Assembly (NCBI RefSeq): GCF_003576595.1 | Contig: NZ_NQOU01000002.1 | Coordinates: 620,001 to 684,000, forward strand | Reading direction: 5' to 3' | DNA from: Neopusillimonas maritima | GTDB taxonomy: Bacteria > Pseudomonadota > Gammaproteobacteria > Burkholderiales > Burkholderiaceae_B | Length of the DNA stretch: 64,000 nucleotides | Shown: piece after piece, positions 53,455 to 62,892 of the stretch | Position numbering within the stretch: position 1 is the stretch's first letter | Layout: every line of letters begins with the position of its first letter | The notes under the pieces: generated by a model | What the model was told of the DNA's origin: nothing | What the model saw: the letters and a program-made list of their open reading frames with translations, nothing else | Databases searched by the model: none | Translations under genes and position numbers: made by a program

Positions 53455-55398
53455 ATGAAAATCTCGGCGTCCGGGCGTCTTGAGCAAGGTGTTCCTGCAC
53501 CTTTGCGAAATACGGCATCTCTCATTCTTCAAGCCTTGCTGACACTTACAGTGATCGGCTGGGTCCTGAAGGTGCCGTTGTATATGGGTTGGACGTTCTA
53601 TAACGAACAGTTCCTGGCTCTGATTCTTGGCTTCGGCCTTGGTCTGGCTTTTTTACTCGTCCGTGCCCGGCCTTCCCCCCCCGACGCCCCCACGCCTTGG
53701 ATTGATGCCATTGCGGGACTAGCGGGGCTAATAGCGTGTACTTACATTGCGGTACGCTATCCCGCACTGGTAAATGAAGTTATTTACCGCCCGTTGGACG
53801 CCGTTATTATTAGTGCCTTAATTGTCGGTTTAATTATTGAGGCGACTCGGCGTACAGCGGGTTTAACACTGGTTATCGTCGTTCTGGTGCTCTTCCTCTA
53901 TGCTCTAACTGGGCATTTGCTACCCGACACATTCGTTAGCAGACCGGTCGACTTCACACGCTTACTGGTTTATCTAGGGATGGACACAAATGCCGTTTTG
54001 GGCCAAACCCTGGCCATTGCAATCATTGTTGTTATCCCTTTTACCCTTATGGGCCAAATACTGGCTGTAACCGGCGGTTCACAATTTTTTGCCGATTTGG
54101 CAATGGCCATGATGGGTCGCTACAGAGGCGGCTCTGCAAAAATTTCCGTTGCAGGCTCCGCGCTTTTTGGCATGATTTCCGGGAGTGCCGTCTCAAACGT
54201 CGCCGCTGTCGGCGTTGTCACCATTCCCATGATGAAGCGATCAGGCTTCCCAAGTCACACCGCCGCCGCCATTGAAGCCGTCGGCTCGACAGGAGGGCAA
54301 CTCGCCCCTCCCGTAATGGGCGCAACGGCTTTTCTAATGGCCGAATTACTGCAGGTGTCCTACGCATCAGTACTGATAGCAGCTTTTATTCCTGCGTTTC
54401 TATATTACTTGGCACTTTTCATTCAAGTTGACCTGGCCGCGGCTAAGCTAGGAATTAAAGGCGAACCGATGGATCGCCTTCCGGCACTGAAAGAAGTTTT
54501 GCGACATGGGTGGTATTTCCCTATCCCTTTCGTCATCTTGGTCCTGGGAATCATGTTTTACGGCGTGGCAGTAGAGTATGCCGCACTGCAAGCCTCAGCA
54601 CTATTGATTATTTTCAACTTGGCGTTCGGATATAAAAAGCAACGCACCCCAATTAAAGAACTGCTATTGGCAGCCATTAATACAGGACGCGCCTCGATCG
54701 ATATTCTTATCATTGCCGGAGCGGCGGGCTTGGTAATTGGAACGTTAAATCTAACTGGGTTAGCTTTCGGGCTTACCCTGCAACTTTTGACCGTGAGTGG
54801 CGATAGTATTCTCATACTCCTTCTCATGACTGCCGTTATAGCAATTATTCTGGGTATGGGAATGCCCACAGTCGGGGTCTACATCCTGCTTGCCACCCTC
54901 ATCGCACCAGCGCTGATCGAGGCGGGCATTTCACCGATGGCTTCCCACATGTTCGTCATGTACTTTGGAATGATGTCCATGGTGACACCCCCCGTCGCAA
55001 TTGCCGCCTTTGCTGCAGCCAATATTGCCGGGTGTGACGGCTCCAAAGCCGGTTGGGCCGCGACCAGGGTAGGATGGTGCTCCTATATTGTCCCTTTCCT
55101 TTTCGCCCTCTCGCCCAGTTTACTTATGGAGGGCACGATGACGTCAGTACTGTGGACCGTCACCACTGCCTCCATAGGCATTTTGGCGGGAACAGTTGCA
55201 GTTGTCGGCTATTTCTCGACCGCCGTCAATGGTGGTTATCGAATCTTGTTTATGGTCGCGGGACTCCTCATGTTAATTCCTGCAGATACCTTCTCAGATG
55301 CAGGATGGACTGACGTGGTCGGCGTCATACTCATGGCCATTCTGACAGGCCTGCACTTTCTACATAAAAAGCGTGAAGCGGCAACACCCGCCACTTGA
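53455..55398 (+). CDS. TRAP transporter fused permease (4TM/12TM)
   Basis: The 647-residue integral membrane protein fuses the small (DctQ-type, about 30-150) and large (DctM-type) permease subunits of a tripartite ATP-independent transporter, the usual partner of TAXI receptors. About 16 hydrophobic segments are visible. DctM-type signatures include AISGSAVSNVAAV-like GMISGSAVSNVAAVGVVTIP, GSTGGQLAPPVMGATAF and GMGMPTVGVYILLATLIAPA. It imports a carboxylate-type substrate driven by ion gradients. No substrate can be read from sequence. Confidence 0.93.
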   Translation: MKISASGRLEQGVPAPLRNTASLILQALLTLTVIGWVLKVPLYMGWTFYNEQFLALILGFGLGLAFLLVRARPSPPDAPTPWIDAIAGLAGLIACTYIAVRYPALVNEVIYRPLDAVIISALIVGLIIEATRRTAGLTLVIVVLVLFLYALTGHLLPDTFVSRPVDFTRLLVYLGMDTNAVLGQTLAIAIIVVIPFTLMGQILAVTGGSQFFADLAMAMMGRYRGGSAKISVAGSALFGMISGSAVSNVAAVGVVTIPMMKRSGFPSHTAAAIEAVGSTGGQLAPPVMGATAFLMAELLQVSYASVLIAAFIPAFLYYLALFIQVDLAAAKLGIKGEPMDRLPALKEVLRHGWYFPIPFVILVLGIMFYGVAVEYAALQASALLIIFNLAFGYKKQRTPIKELLLAAINTGRASIDILIIAGAAGLVIGTLNLTGLAFGLTLQLLTVSGDSILILLLMTAVIAIILGMGMPTVGVYILLATLIAPALIEAGISPMASHMFVMYFGMMSMVTPPVAIAAFAAANIAGCDGSKAGWAATRVGWCSYIVPFLFALSPSLLMEGTMTSVLWTVTTASIGILAGTVAVVGYFSTAVNGGYRILFMVAGLLMLIPADTFSDAGWTDVVGVILMAILTGLHFLHKKREAATPAT

Positions 55399-55413
55399 TT
55401 AGGAAATTGAACA

Positions 55414-56664
55414 ATGGACAAAAAGTATGATGTCGTCATTGTGGGTGCCGGAATCGGTGGACTCACACTCGCCCTTAACTTGCATCAAGCAGGGTTCTCA
55501 TGCGCGCTGTTTGAATCGGTCCCGGAAATCAAACCTTTAGGCGCGGGCGTCAATCTCCTGCCCCACTCAGTCAAAGTGCTCGATAGCCTCGGGCTAGTGC
55601 CTGCATTATCCCAAGCCGCCATCAAAACGAAAGAATCTGTCTTTTTTAATAAATTCGGACAATTCGTGTATAGTGAGCCCTCAGGTATCGACGCCGGGTA
55701 CAGCTGGCCGCAGTTTTCGATCCATCGAGGTGACCTGCAAAACATCCTGATCGACACCGTACATGAGCGCATCGGACGCGACGCCATTCATCTTGGTCAT
55801 CGTTGCACTGGGGCGACACAGAACGATGAGGGTGTCATTGTTCACTTCGAGCACCCCGACGGAACCAAGGTCGATGTAAAGGGCTCAATTGTTATCGGTT
55901 GTGATGGTATTCATTCGATCATCCGCAAACAGCTTTACCCAAATGAAGGCGCACCGCGCTATTCAGGTGTAAATATGTGGCGTGGCACAACCCCCATGAA
56001 ACCGTTCCTTAGCGGCGCCAGTATGGTACGGGCAGGCTGGTTGTCAGTTGGAAAAATGGTTATTTACCCTGTTCGCAACAACATCGACGACCAAGGTAAC
56101 CAGTTGATTAATTGGGTCGCCGAAATTGAAGCGCCATACCCGGCCAAACGTGATTGGAATGGAAGAGGCCGACTGGAGGCCTTTTTCCCCGCGTTTTCCG
56201 ACTGGCATTTCGATTGGCTCGACGTGGCTGCCATGATTGAACAGACCGAGCAAATTCTGGAATACCCCATGGTCGACCAAGACCCCCTTCCACGCTGGAG
56301 CTTTGGTCGAATAAGCCTGCTGGGCGACGCAGCGCACCCCATGGTGCCGCGAGGCTCCAATGGTGCAGGTCAAGCCATTCTCGATGCGCCCTGCCTGACT
56401 GAACAGCTTCGACAGCACGGTTTAACCGAAAAAGCCTTGTCAGAATACGATCGGATTCGGGTCAAAGCTACCACTGAGGTAGTACTCATGAATCGAGTAG
56501 CTCCGCCTGACACAATTCTCAAAGAAGTGCACGACCGCACAGGCGGCAAGCCCTTCAAAAACCTTGATGACTACATCAGTCAGAATGAACTCGCCTCGAT
56601 TTCCAACAAATACAAAAGCGTCGCGGGTTTCAAAGTAGAAGATTTACGTAAAGAGGTCGTTTAG
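55414..56664 (+). CDS. Second FAD-dependent monooxygenase (salicylate hydroxylase-like)
   Basis: The 416-residue group A flavin monooxygenase has VDVVIVGAGIGGLTLAL-type GxGxxG near the start (VVIVGAGIGGLTLALNLHQA), the DG motif CDGIHSIIRKQL, and the GD motif ISLLGDAAHPMVPRGSNGAG, with an unusual HPM instead of the common HAM/HPT. The overall pattern fits salicylate or hydroxynicotinate hydroxylases. It starts 16 bp after the permease gene and ends 2 bp before the aldehyde dehydrogenase, so these genes are one operon. The exact ring substrate is unknown. Confidence 0.85.
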   Translation: MDKKYDVVIVGAGIGGLTLALNLHQAGFSCALFESVPEIKPLGAGVNLLPHSVKVLDSLGLVPALSQAAIKTKESVFFNKFGQFVYSEPSGIDAGYSWPQFSIHRGDLQNILIDTVHERIGRDAIHLGHRCTGATQNDEGVIVHFEHPDGTKVDVKGSIVIGCDGIHSIIRKQLYPNEGAPRYSGVNMWRGTTPMKPFLSGASMVRAGWLSVGKMVIYPVRNNIDDQGNQLINWVAEIEAPYPAKRDWNGRGRLEAFFPAFSDWHFDWLDVAAMIEQTEQILEYPMVDQDPLPRWSFGRISLLGDAAHPMVPRGSNGAGQAILDAPCLTEQLRQHGLTEKALSEYDRIRVKATTEVVLMNRVAPPDTILKEVHDRTGGKPFKNLDDYISQNELASISNKYKSVAGFKVEDLRKEVV

Positions 56665-56665
56665 T

Positions 56666-58117
56666 ATGAAACTCGCGCAACATTATATCGACGGGAAATG
56701 GACATCAGCCGTATCAGGTACCGGCAACATTAAAAAGGGCGTCAACCCAGCTACCAATGAACATGCCTACGACTACTGCGACGGCACCGAAGCAGAAGCA
56801 CTGGCTGCGGTCGCGGCTGCACGACGCGCCTTCGATGAAACCAACTGGCGAAACAGCCCCCGTTTGCGTGCCGACATACTTTTTGACTTTGCCGCCCGTA
56901 TGGAAGCGCGCAAAGCTGAAATAGCCGATTGGCTGGTTACTGTAAATGGCAAACTGCATCGCGAAGCCATGGGCGAAGTGATGGGCAGTGTGTCCGAGCT
57001 TAAGTACTATGCTGGGTTGGCCCGCACTCAGTACGGACGCAATCTCGAGGTCGAGCCCGGCGCGTTCTCCATACTCGATCGCGAAGCTGCCGGCGTTGCC
57101 GCCATTATCCTGCCTTGGAACGCGCCCTTGCTATTGTTGGTCCGATCGCTCGCGCCGGCGTTAGCCGCAGGGTGCTCCGTTGTTATCAAGCCCGCCTTTC
57201 AAACCAGCACCGCGCATAACCTCGCTCTTGAGTACCTGACCAACGACGAACGCATCCCCGCCGGCATTGTGAACTCGGTTATCGAGTCCGGCATTGCCGT
57301 TTCACAGCACCTGTGCGAATCGCTGGATGTCGACGTCATCAGCTTTACGGGCTCTTCCCACGTGGGCAAACTGATTGCCGAATCAACCTCACCTTCGTTA
57401 AAGCGGTTGTCACTGGAATTGGGGGGCAAAGCCCCCGCCCTGGTCTTCCCCGACTGCGACATGGCCAAAACCGTTAGCGGTGTGGTGGCAGGCGCAACGG
57501 TGCTGGCCGGGCAACAATGCACCGCCATTACGCGTGTATTGGTACACGACGCCATTTACGACGCATTCAAAACCCAATTGGCCCAGGCCTTGCAAAGCAT
57601 TAAAGTTGGGCCGGGCAATGACGCTGCCTCACAAATGGGCTGCCTCATTGATACTGCCAACCGCGACCGCATAGCCAAGCTGGTGGAGCGTGCGGAAAAA
57701 GAAGCACGCGTCATTGTAAAAGGCCAAATTCCCGAAGGCGAGCTGGCCAACGGCGCCTTCATTACGCCCAGCCTGATCGAAGTCGACGACCTTGCCTCGC
57801 CTTTCATTCAAGATGAGCTGTTTGGTCCATTATTGGTGCTGGAGCGTTTCCACGACGAAGCCGAAGCCATCAACCGCGCCAACGCCACACGCTATAGCCT
57901 TGCGTCCAGCGTATGGACACAAGACCTTTTCCTGGCCCGGCGCATGGCCTCGAAACTGAACTTTGGCAATGTCTGGTGCAATACTCACAACCGCCTGTTT
58001 GCCGAAGCCGAAACGGGTGGATATGGCGACAGCGGATATGGAAAGCTGCACGGTCTCGAAGGCATGTACGATTTTATGCGTACCAAGCATTTTTATTTTG
58101 AAACTAAAACGTCATGA
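56666..58117 (+). CDS. NAD(P)-dependent aldehyde dehydrogenase
   Basis: The 483-residue aldehyde dehydrogenase oxidises an aldehyde to the acid. The catalytic glutamate is in LSLELGGKAPALVF, the catalytic cysteine in VLAGQQCTAITR, and the Rossmann/N-box region is IILPWNAPLLLLVRSLAPAL. It is followed with a 4-bp ATGA overlap by an alcohol dehydrogenase, so the pair would turn an alcohol into an acid via the aldehyde. In an aromatic cluster, benzyl-type alcohols or aldehydes (vanillin-like) are plausible substrates. This is inference from context. Confidence 0.9.
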   Translation: MKLAQHYIDGKWTSAVSGTGNIKKGVNPATNEHAYDYCDGTEAEALAAVAAARRAFDETNWRNSPRLRADILFDFAARMEARKAEIADWLVTVNGKLHREAMGEVMGSVSELKYYAGLARTQYGRNLEVEPGAFSILDREAAGVAAIILPWNAPLLLLVRSLAPALAAGCSVVIKPAFQTSTAHNLALEYLTNDERIPAGIVNSVIESGIAVSQHLCESLDVDVISFTGSSHVGKLIAESTSPSLKRLSLELGGKAPALVFPDCDMAKTVSGVVAGATVLAGQQCTAITRVLVHDAIYDAFKTQLAQALQSIKVGPGNDAASQMGCLIDTANRDRIAKLVERAEKEARVIVKGQIPEGELANGAFITPSLIEVDDLASPFIQDELFGPLLVLERFHDEAEAINRANATRYSLASSVWTQDLFLARRMASKLNFGNVWCNTHNRLFAEAETGGYGDSGYGKLHGLEGMYDFMRTKHFYFETKTS

Positions 58118-59223
58118 CTATGGAAATCACCGCCGCTGTCTGTCGTGAAACGCAGCAACCATTTTCGCTTGAAAAACTCGCGCTTGAGGCTCCGCGGCCA
58201 AATGAAGTATTAGTCAAGATCGTCGCCACGGGTATCTGCCACACCGATGTCAATATGCGCAATACCGACGGATTCACGCCCAAGCCCACCGTGCTCGGGC
58301 ATGAAGGCGCGGGAATTGTTGAAAAGGTGGGTGATTCAGTTAAAAAAGTAAAGCCTGGCGATCCGGTTGTTATAACCTTCGATTCTTGCGGCAACTGCCT
58401 GAGCTGCATCCAGGGCGACGCTGCTTATTGCCAATACTTGGGCCGACATGCATTTTCCGGCAAGCGCATCGACGGCACAACATCATTACGTAAAGGTAGT
58501 GAACAAATCCATAGTCATTTCTTTGGCCAGTCTTCTTTTGCCACCTACAGCATCTGCACCGAACGCAATGTTATTCCTGTTGACTCATCGGTACCGCTTG
58601 AGTTGCTGGGCCCGTTGGGGTGCGGCATTCAAACCGGTGCCTCAACCGTCATTAACGCCTTGAAGGTCCGCGCAGGAAGCAAAATTGGCGTGCTGGGCGT
58701 AGGATCAGTGGGCATGGCTTCCGTTATGGCCGCTCATTTGTGCGGCGCGGCGACCATTATTGCGCTCGACACCCAGGCCTCGCGGTTGGCGTTGGCAAAA
58801 GAGCTGGGAGCCACACACACCATTAACGGCTCCGAAGAAGACACCTTTGCCCGCATTCGTGAGATTGCCCCACAGGGCCTGAACTATGTGGTCGACACAA
58901 CTGGCCACCTAGGCATTATTAAAGAGGCTGTAGGCCACATGACACCACGTGGTGTGTGCGCCCTCATCAATACAGCCAAAGGCGCCGATGCCCACATTAA
59001 TATTTTGCAAATGGTATTGGGCGGACGCACGGTCCGCGGCGTTCACCAAGGCGACAGCGTACCGGACATTTTTATCCCGCAGATGATCGAACTATACAAA
59101 CAAGGGCGCTTTCCCTTCGACCGGCTCATTCGGTTCTACGATTTTGCCGACATTAATCAGGCCGTTGAAGACATGGAGTCGGGAGTAGCAATCAAGCCCG
59201 TTATCCGGATGCCGCTAACTTGA
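58114..59223 (+). CDS. Zinc-dependent alcohol dehydrogenase (aryl-alcohol type)
   Basis: The 369-residue medium-chain dehydrogenase has catalytic zinc ligands in VATGICHTDVNMR and GHEGAGIVEKVG, and a structural zinc site CGNCLSCIQGDAAYC. The NAD-binding motif is GVLGVGSVGMASVMAA. It resembles benzyl-alcohol/aryl-alcohol dehydrogenases (XylB/AreB type), but the substrate is not certain. The start overlaps the aldehyde dehydrogenase stop by 4 bp (ATGA). It ends the first compact block of the operon; the Rieske gene follows after a 97-bp gap. Confidence 0.88.
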   Translation: MTMEITAAVCRETQQPFSLEKLALEAPRPNEVLVKIVATGICHTDVNMRNTDGFTPKPTVLGHEGAGIVEKVGDSVKKVKPGDPVVITFDSCGNCLSCIQGDAAYCQYLGRHAFSGKRIDGTTSLRKGSEQIHSHFFGQSSFATYSICTERNVIPVDSSVPLELLGPLGCGIQTGASTVINALKVRAGSKIGVLGVGSVGMASVMAAHLCGAATIIALDTQASRLALAKELGATHTINGSEEDTFARIREIAPQGLNYVVDTTGHLGIIKEAVGHMTPRGVCALINTAKGADAHINILQMVLGGRTVRGVHQGDSVPDIFIPQMIELYKQGRFPFDRLIRFYDFADINQAVEDMESGVAIKPVIRMPLT

Positions 59224-59320
59224 ACCGACCCGAATCTCAACGTAACCAAAAGAATAAAAGCTGTTCAACACAATTGATTGAAATCGCATTGTTTACAGAA
59301 TTTTAGAGAAGGAGATAACA

Positions 59321-60340
59321 ATGTTTATAAAGAATGGATGGTATGCCGCCGCCTGGGCTGATGAAATCGGCCATCATCTTGTGCAAAAATGGATTACCGG
59401 CGAACCGGTTGTGCTCTATCGCACACAAGCCGGGGAAGTCGTTGCGCTGCACGACCGCTGCCCCCACCGGCGCGCGTCACTATCGAAAGGTAACCTGGTG
59501 GGTGATGATGTCCAGTGCGCGTACCATGGAATCACCTTCGACTGCCAAGGCAATTGTGTGCGGGTTCCCGGGCAAGAAAAAGTACCCAGCGCATTGAGCT
59601 TAAGACGTTATAAAGTCGTGGAAAAATGGCAATGGATTTGGATCTGGATGGGCCAGCCCGACGAGGCCGACGAGTCATTACTTCCTGCGTTTGAGTACAA
59701 CGATAGCCCAGGCTGGAAAGCGCTGGGTGGCTGTATCCCAGTTAAAGCAAACTATCAGCTTCTTACCGACAATTTGCTCGACCTGACGCATGAAACTTAC
59801 GTACACGGAAAAACCATTGGTAATTCCGCCGTTGCTGAGACACCAATGGAATACCAACTGAATGGCCATGAAGTCCACGTGAAAAGAATCATGGAGAACA
59901 CCCCACCACCGCCCTTGTTCAAACGGGTGCGCGGCTTCGAAGGTAATATTGATCGCTGGCAAATCATTCGCTTTCAGGCGCCTGCGCATATCTCCATTGA
60001 TGCGCGCGGTTACCCTACTGGGGTGGACGATCTTGAACAAGGTATGCGTTGGTTTTCCTTGAACTCCCTTACACCGGTTGACGAACGAAACACACTTTAT
60101 TTCTGGACAGTCACGCGTTGTTTTGATCTTGAGAACGAAGAGTTGGATGAGATCATAAAAGACCAAATACTTAAGACGTTCATGGAAGATGTTGAAGTGA
60201 TCGAAGCGCAACAAGTATTAATTGAAACCGATGATCGCGCTATACCGGAGGTCAGTATCAGAGCAGATGGCGGCTCAATATCGGCACGTCGTATTGTTGA
60301 AAAATTGGCCGCTCAAGACGCAGATGCCGGAATAACCTGA
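59321..60340 (+). CDS. Rieske oxygenase alpha subunit (vanillate demethylase-like)
   Basis: The 339-residue ring-hydroxylating/O-demethylating oxygenase component has the Rieske [2Fe-2S] site DRCPHRRASLSKG and VQCAYHG (CxH...CxxH, about 47-68). The mononuclear iron ligands are in LLTDNLLDLTHETYVHG (2-His-1-carboxylate). It is closest in pattern to VanA-type O-demethylases. No reductase (VanB-like) gene is nearby, so electrons must come from a partner encoded elsewhere. AAGGAGATAAC before the ATG is an unusually strong ribosome-binding site. The 97-bp gap before it is AT-rich and may hold its own promoter. Confidence 0.88.
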   Translation: MFIKNGWYAAAWADEIGHHLVQKWITGEPVVLYRTQAGEVVALHDRCPHRRASLSKGNLVGDDVQCAYHGITFDCQGNCVRVPGQEKVPSALSLRRYKVVEKWQWIWIWMGQPDEADESLLPAFEYNDSPGWKALGGCIPVKANYQLLTDNLLDLTHETYVHGKTIGNSAVAETPMEYQLNGHEVHVKRIMENTPPPPLFKRVRGFEGNIDRWQIIRFQAPAHISIDARGYPTGVDDLEQGMRWFSLNSLTPVDERNTLYFWTVTRCFDLENEELDEIIKDQILKTFMEDVEVIEAQQVLIETDDRAIPEVSIRADGGSISARRIVEKLAAQDADAGIT

Positions 60341-60385
60341 ACGCGCAGGACTCGTCTTGGCTCAAACGGCCCTGAAGGAGCTTTT

Positions 60386-61048
60386 ATGGAATTCCCAAAA
60401 TGGGTCACCGACCGGGTCATTGCCCGCCAGGGAAAACTGCACGCCTACGACCACTTCAAACCGGAAGAAACGGCCTTTGTGGTTGTAGACTTGCAGAACT
60501 TTTTCACCCAACCGGGTTATATGGGCGAATGCAAAGCGGCACCCGCCACATTCCCTGCCGTGAACAAGCTGGCCAACGCACTGCGTGAAGCGGGTGGCCA
60601 TGTTATTTGGGTGCAAACCTGCGCCGATAATGCCGACACATTCTGGGCGCATTTTCATCACGACATGCTGAAACCGGAACTGAGCCAACGCCGTTTAACG
60701 GAAATGTCGGTTGACCACCCGGGCTATGAGCTGGCTGCCGAACTTGACGTCGCGCCAACCGACACGCGCGTGGTGAAGCGCTATTACAGCGCCCTGGCAC
60801 CCAACTCATCAAACCTGCACGAGGTCCTTCAGGATAAAGGCGTCAAAAACGTGCTCATTGGCGGCACCACCACAAACGTGTGCTGTGAATCCACCGCCCG
60901 TAACGCCATGATGTTGAATTACCGCAGCATTATGGTGCATGATGCCTTGTCAGCCTTCACCTCACAGGAACATGAGTTCGCCCTGCAAGCGTGGATGCTG
61001 TATTTTGGGGATGTGCTGGGCGCTGACGACGTCATTGCGCGACTTTAA
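60386..61048 (+). CDS. Isochorismatase-family hydrolase
   Basis: This 220-residue cysteine hydrolase is of the isochorismatase/amidohydrolase fold. The catalytic triad is visible as Asp in VVVDLQNFF, Lys in RVVKRYYSALAP, and Cys in GGTTTNVCCESTARNA. Family members include isochorismatase, N-carbamoylsarcosine amidase and maleamate amidase. With an aromatic cluster, an amide- or ester-cleaving step is plausible, for example maleamate-type hydrolysis after N-heterocycle ring cleavage, but no ring-cleavage dioxygenase is visible. Function not assigned. It is the last gene of the cluster, 45 bp after the Rieske gene. Confidence 0.85.
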   Translation: MEFPKWVTDRVIARQGKLHAYDHFKPEETAFVVVDLQNFFTQPGYMGECKAAPATFPAVNKLANALREAGGHVIWVQTCADNADTFWAHFHHDMLKPELSQRRLTEMSVDHPGYELAAELDVAPTDTRVVKRYYSALAPNSSNLHEVLQDKGVKNVLIGGTTTNVCCESTARNAMMLNYRSIMVHDALSAFTSQEHEFALQAWMLYFGDVLGADDVIARL

Positions 61049-61062
61049 CTTGACGCGTAAAG

Positions 61063-62892
61063 CTAAATAATTTGGGCTTCAGGCTGCCCATAGCTTAAAT
61101 ACTGCCGCGTTTTTTTATCTTCAATAAACCCGGCGCTGTTCAGCGCATACGGGATTAATTCCGGCGACTGTGGACGCGCAATAACATAGCCCTGCACGTA
61201 ATCGACCCCCAGTTCCTTCAAGGTGCGCAAAGTGGCCAGGTCTTCGGCCCATTCAGCAATGCTGATCATGTTCAGACTTTTAGCCAACGTCACAATGGCA
61301 CGCACAATCGCCACGTCGGTAGGATGCTCATTCATATTGCAGATGAACGCGCCGTCGATTTTCAAGGCGTCGGCGGGCAACTGCTTAAGGTAGGCGAACG
61401 AAGTGTAGCCTGCCCCGAAATCATCCAACGCTACTTTTGCGCCTTTTTCCTGTGCCCGGGAAATAAAGCTTCGGGTACGCTCCATGTCTTTTATGGCAAC
61501 GCTTTCCGTAATTTCAATAAGCAATTTGCGCGCCACATGACCATAACGACTAAACAGGGCAAAAAACATCTCCACAAATGAATCATCATTCAATGACATG
61601 CCGTTCAAGTTCACACAGACAAACTCCGTGTTTTCAAGCCGATGTTGATTATTATGCAGCCATTGCAGCGTGGTACTGACCACCCAATGGTCGATTAACG
61701 GCATAATCCCGCTTTCTTCGGCGGCGGAAATGATTTTGCCGGTAGGTACCAACGCCCCTTTGGGATCATGCATGCGAAGCAAGACCTCAAAATTCAGTGA
61801 GCCGAATGGATCATTCAACGACATAATAGGCTGCATCACAACCGAGAAACCGGTGACATCGAAACCACTGCTGAATTTACGCAACAAGCGCAGCTCCTGG
61901 CTTTGTTCCGACAACGCCTCAGCGCTATGCTGATGCACAACAACATGATTCAAACCGGATTCACGCGCTTCTCGCGCGGCTCTTTTGGCGACCAATACCG
62001 CGTCGTGTGCATCAATTTGAGCAGGTTCAATTCCCACCAAACCCATCGACGCCTTGAAACGAAAAGGGGTTGTTCCCACCAGGCAAGGCTGACTATGCAA
62101 GTCATCCAGAATCGACTGACACAGCTTGCGCGCCTTATCGAGACCCACATTCACAAAAAAGATCAGGAACTCGGAGCCCGTTAGTCGCCCCAATTGCCCT
62201 TCCATGCCCAGCACCTGTTTTGCGCGCTCGCACACTTGCTTCAGCACATCGTCACCGGCCGATTTGCCGTAAAGATTATTCACCGTTTTCAGGGAGTTCA
62301 ATTCCAGATAACCCAGCACGAACGTTTCACCTTCTTCGAGCCGTCGCAAACTGTCCGCCAGTTGAAGATCGATCCCTTTGGAATTAAGGGCGTCGGTTAA
62401 GGGATCCCGGTTGGCCTGCAAACGCAACTTGGAAATCGCATCGGCATGACCGGTGATATCTTGCAAAGAGCCTTCAATACGATCGGCCTCAAGCACCGCT
62501 TTAACCAAATAAGAGCGACGCGGAATATGAGGTGCGTGACGCAGGTTATGAATTTCAAGCTCGGCCTGACCATCCATTTCAAGCGCATTCACCAAGCGAA
62601 TCCATGCTTGCCGGCCAAAATGGTTTTCCCACAAGCCATAATGCTCGTTCAGCTCGGGAATATCGAGCATGTCCCGCAACACATGATTAATATTGGTGAG
62701 CTTGCCTTCAAGAGAAAGTGAAAACATGCCGATGGGGGCTACACTGTATACCCGCTGCAATTCAGCCTGGGAACGTAAGCGGCTGCGCCGCTCAGCCCAA
62801 CGGGTACTGACCACCAAAACAAAAACAAGCAACGCCGACACGACCAGTGCGAACAGCAACTCTGAGCCTGCCAGGTTGTCAAACGCCGTCAT
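61063..62892 (-). CDS. GGDEF-EAL protein with degenerate GGDEF
   Basis: The 609-residue protein has an N-terminal membrane segment (about 9-28), a PAS-like segment, a GGDEF domain (about 155-320) and an EAL domain (about 340-590). The GGDEF active-site position reads TGSEF (QLGRLTGSEFLIFF), so diguanylate cyclase activity is probably lost. The EAL domain keeps FEVLLRMHDPKG, the ITESVAIKDMER region and DDFGAGYTSFAYL, so cyclic di-GMP hydrolysis is likely. It begins directly after the lysA stop codon (TAG then ATG), so the two are translated from one message, with no obvious functional link. Confidence 0.9.
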   Translation of the reverse strand: MTAFDNLAGSELLFALVVSALLVFVLVVSTRWAERRSRLRSQAELQRVYSVAPIGMFSLSLEGKLTNINHVLRDMLDIPELNEHYGLWENHFGRQAWIRLVNALEMDGQAELEIHNLRHAPHIPRRSYLVKAVLEADRIEGSLQDITGHADAISKLRLQANRDPLTDALNSKGIDLQLADSLRRLEEGETFVLGYLELNSLKTVNNLYGKSAGDDVLKQVCERAKQVLGMEGQLGRLTGSEFLIFFVNVGLDKARKLCQSILDDLHSQPCLVGTTPFRFKASMGLVGIEPAQIDAHDAVLVAKRAAREARESGLNHVVVHQHSAEALSEQSQELRLLRKFSSGFDVTGFSVVMQPIMSLNDPFGSLNFEVLLRMHDPKGALVPTGKIISAAEESGIMPLIDHWVVSTTLQWLHNNQHRLENTEFVCVNLNGMSLNDDSFVEMFFALFSRYGHVARKLLIEITESVAIKDMERTRSFISRAQEKGAKVALDDFGAGYTSFAYLKQLPADALKIDGAFICNMNEHPTDVAIVRAIVTLAKSLNMISIAEWAEDLATLRTLKELGVDYVQGYVIARPQSPELIPYALNSAGFIEDKKTRQYLSYGQPEAQII

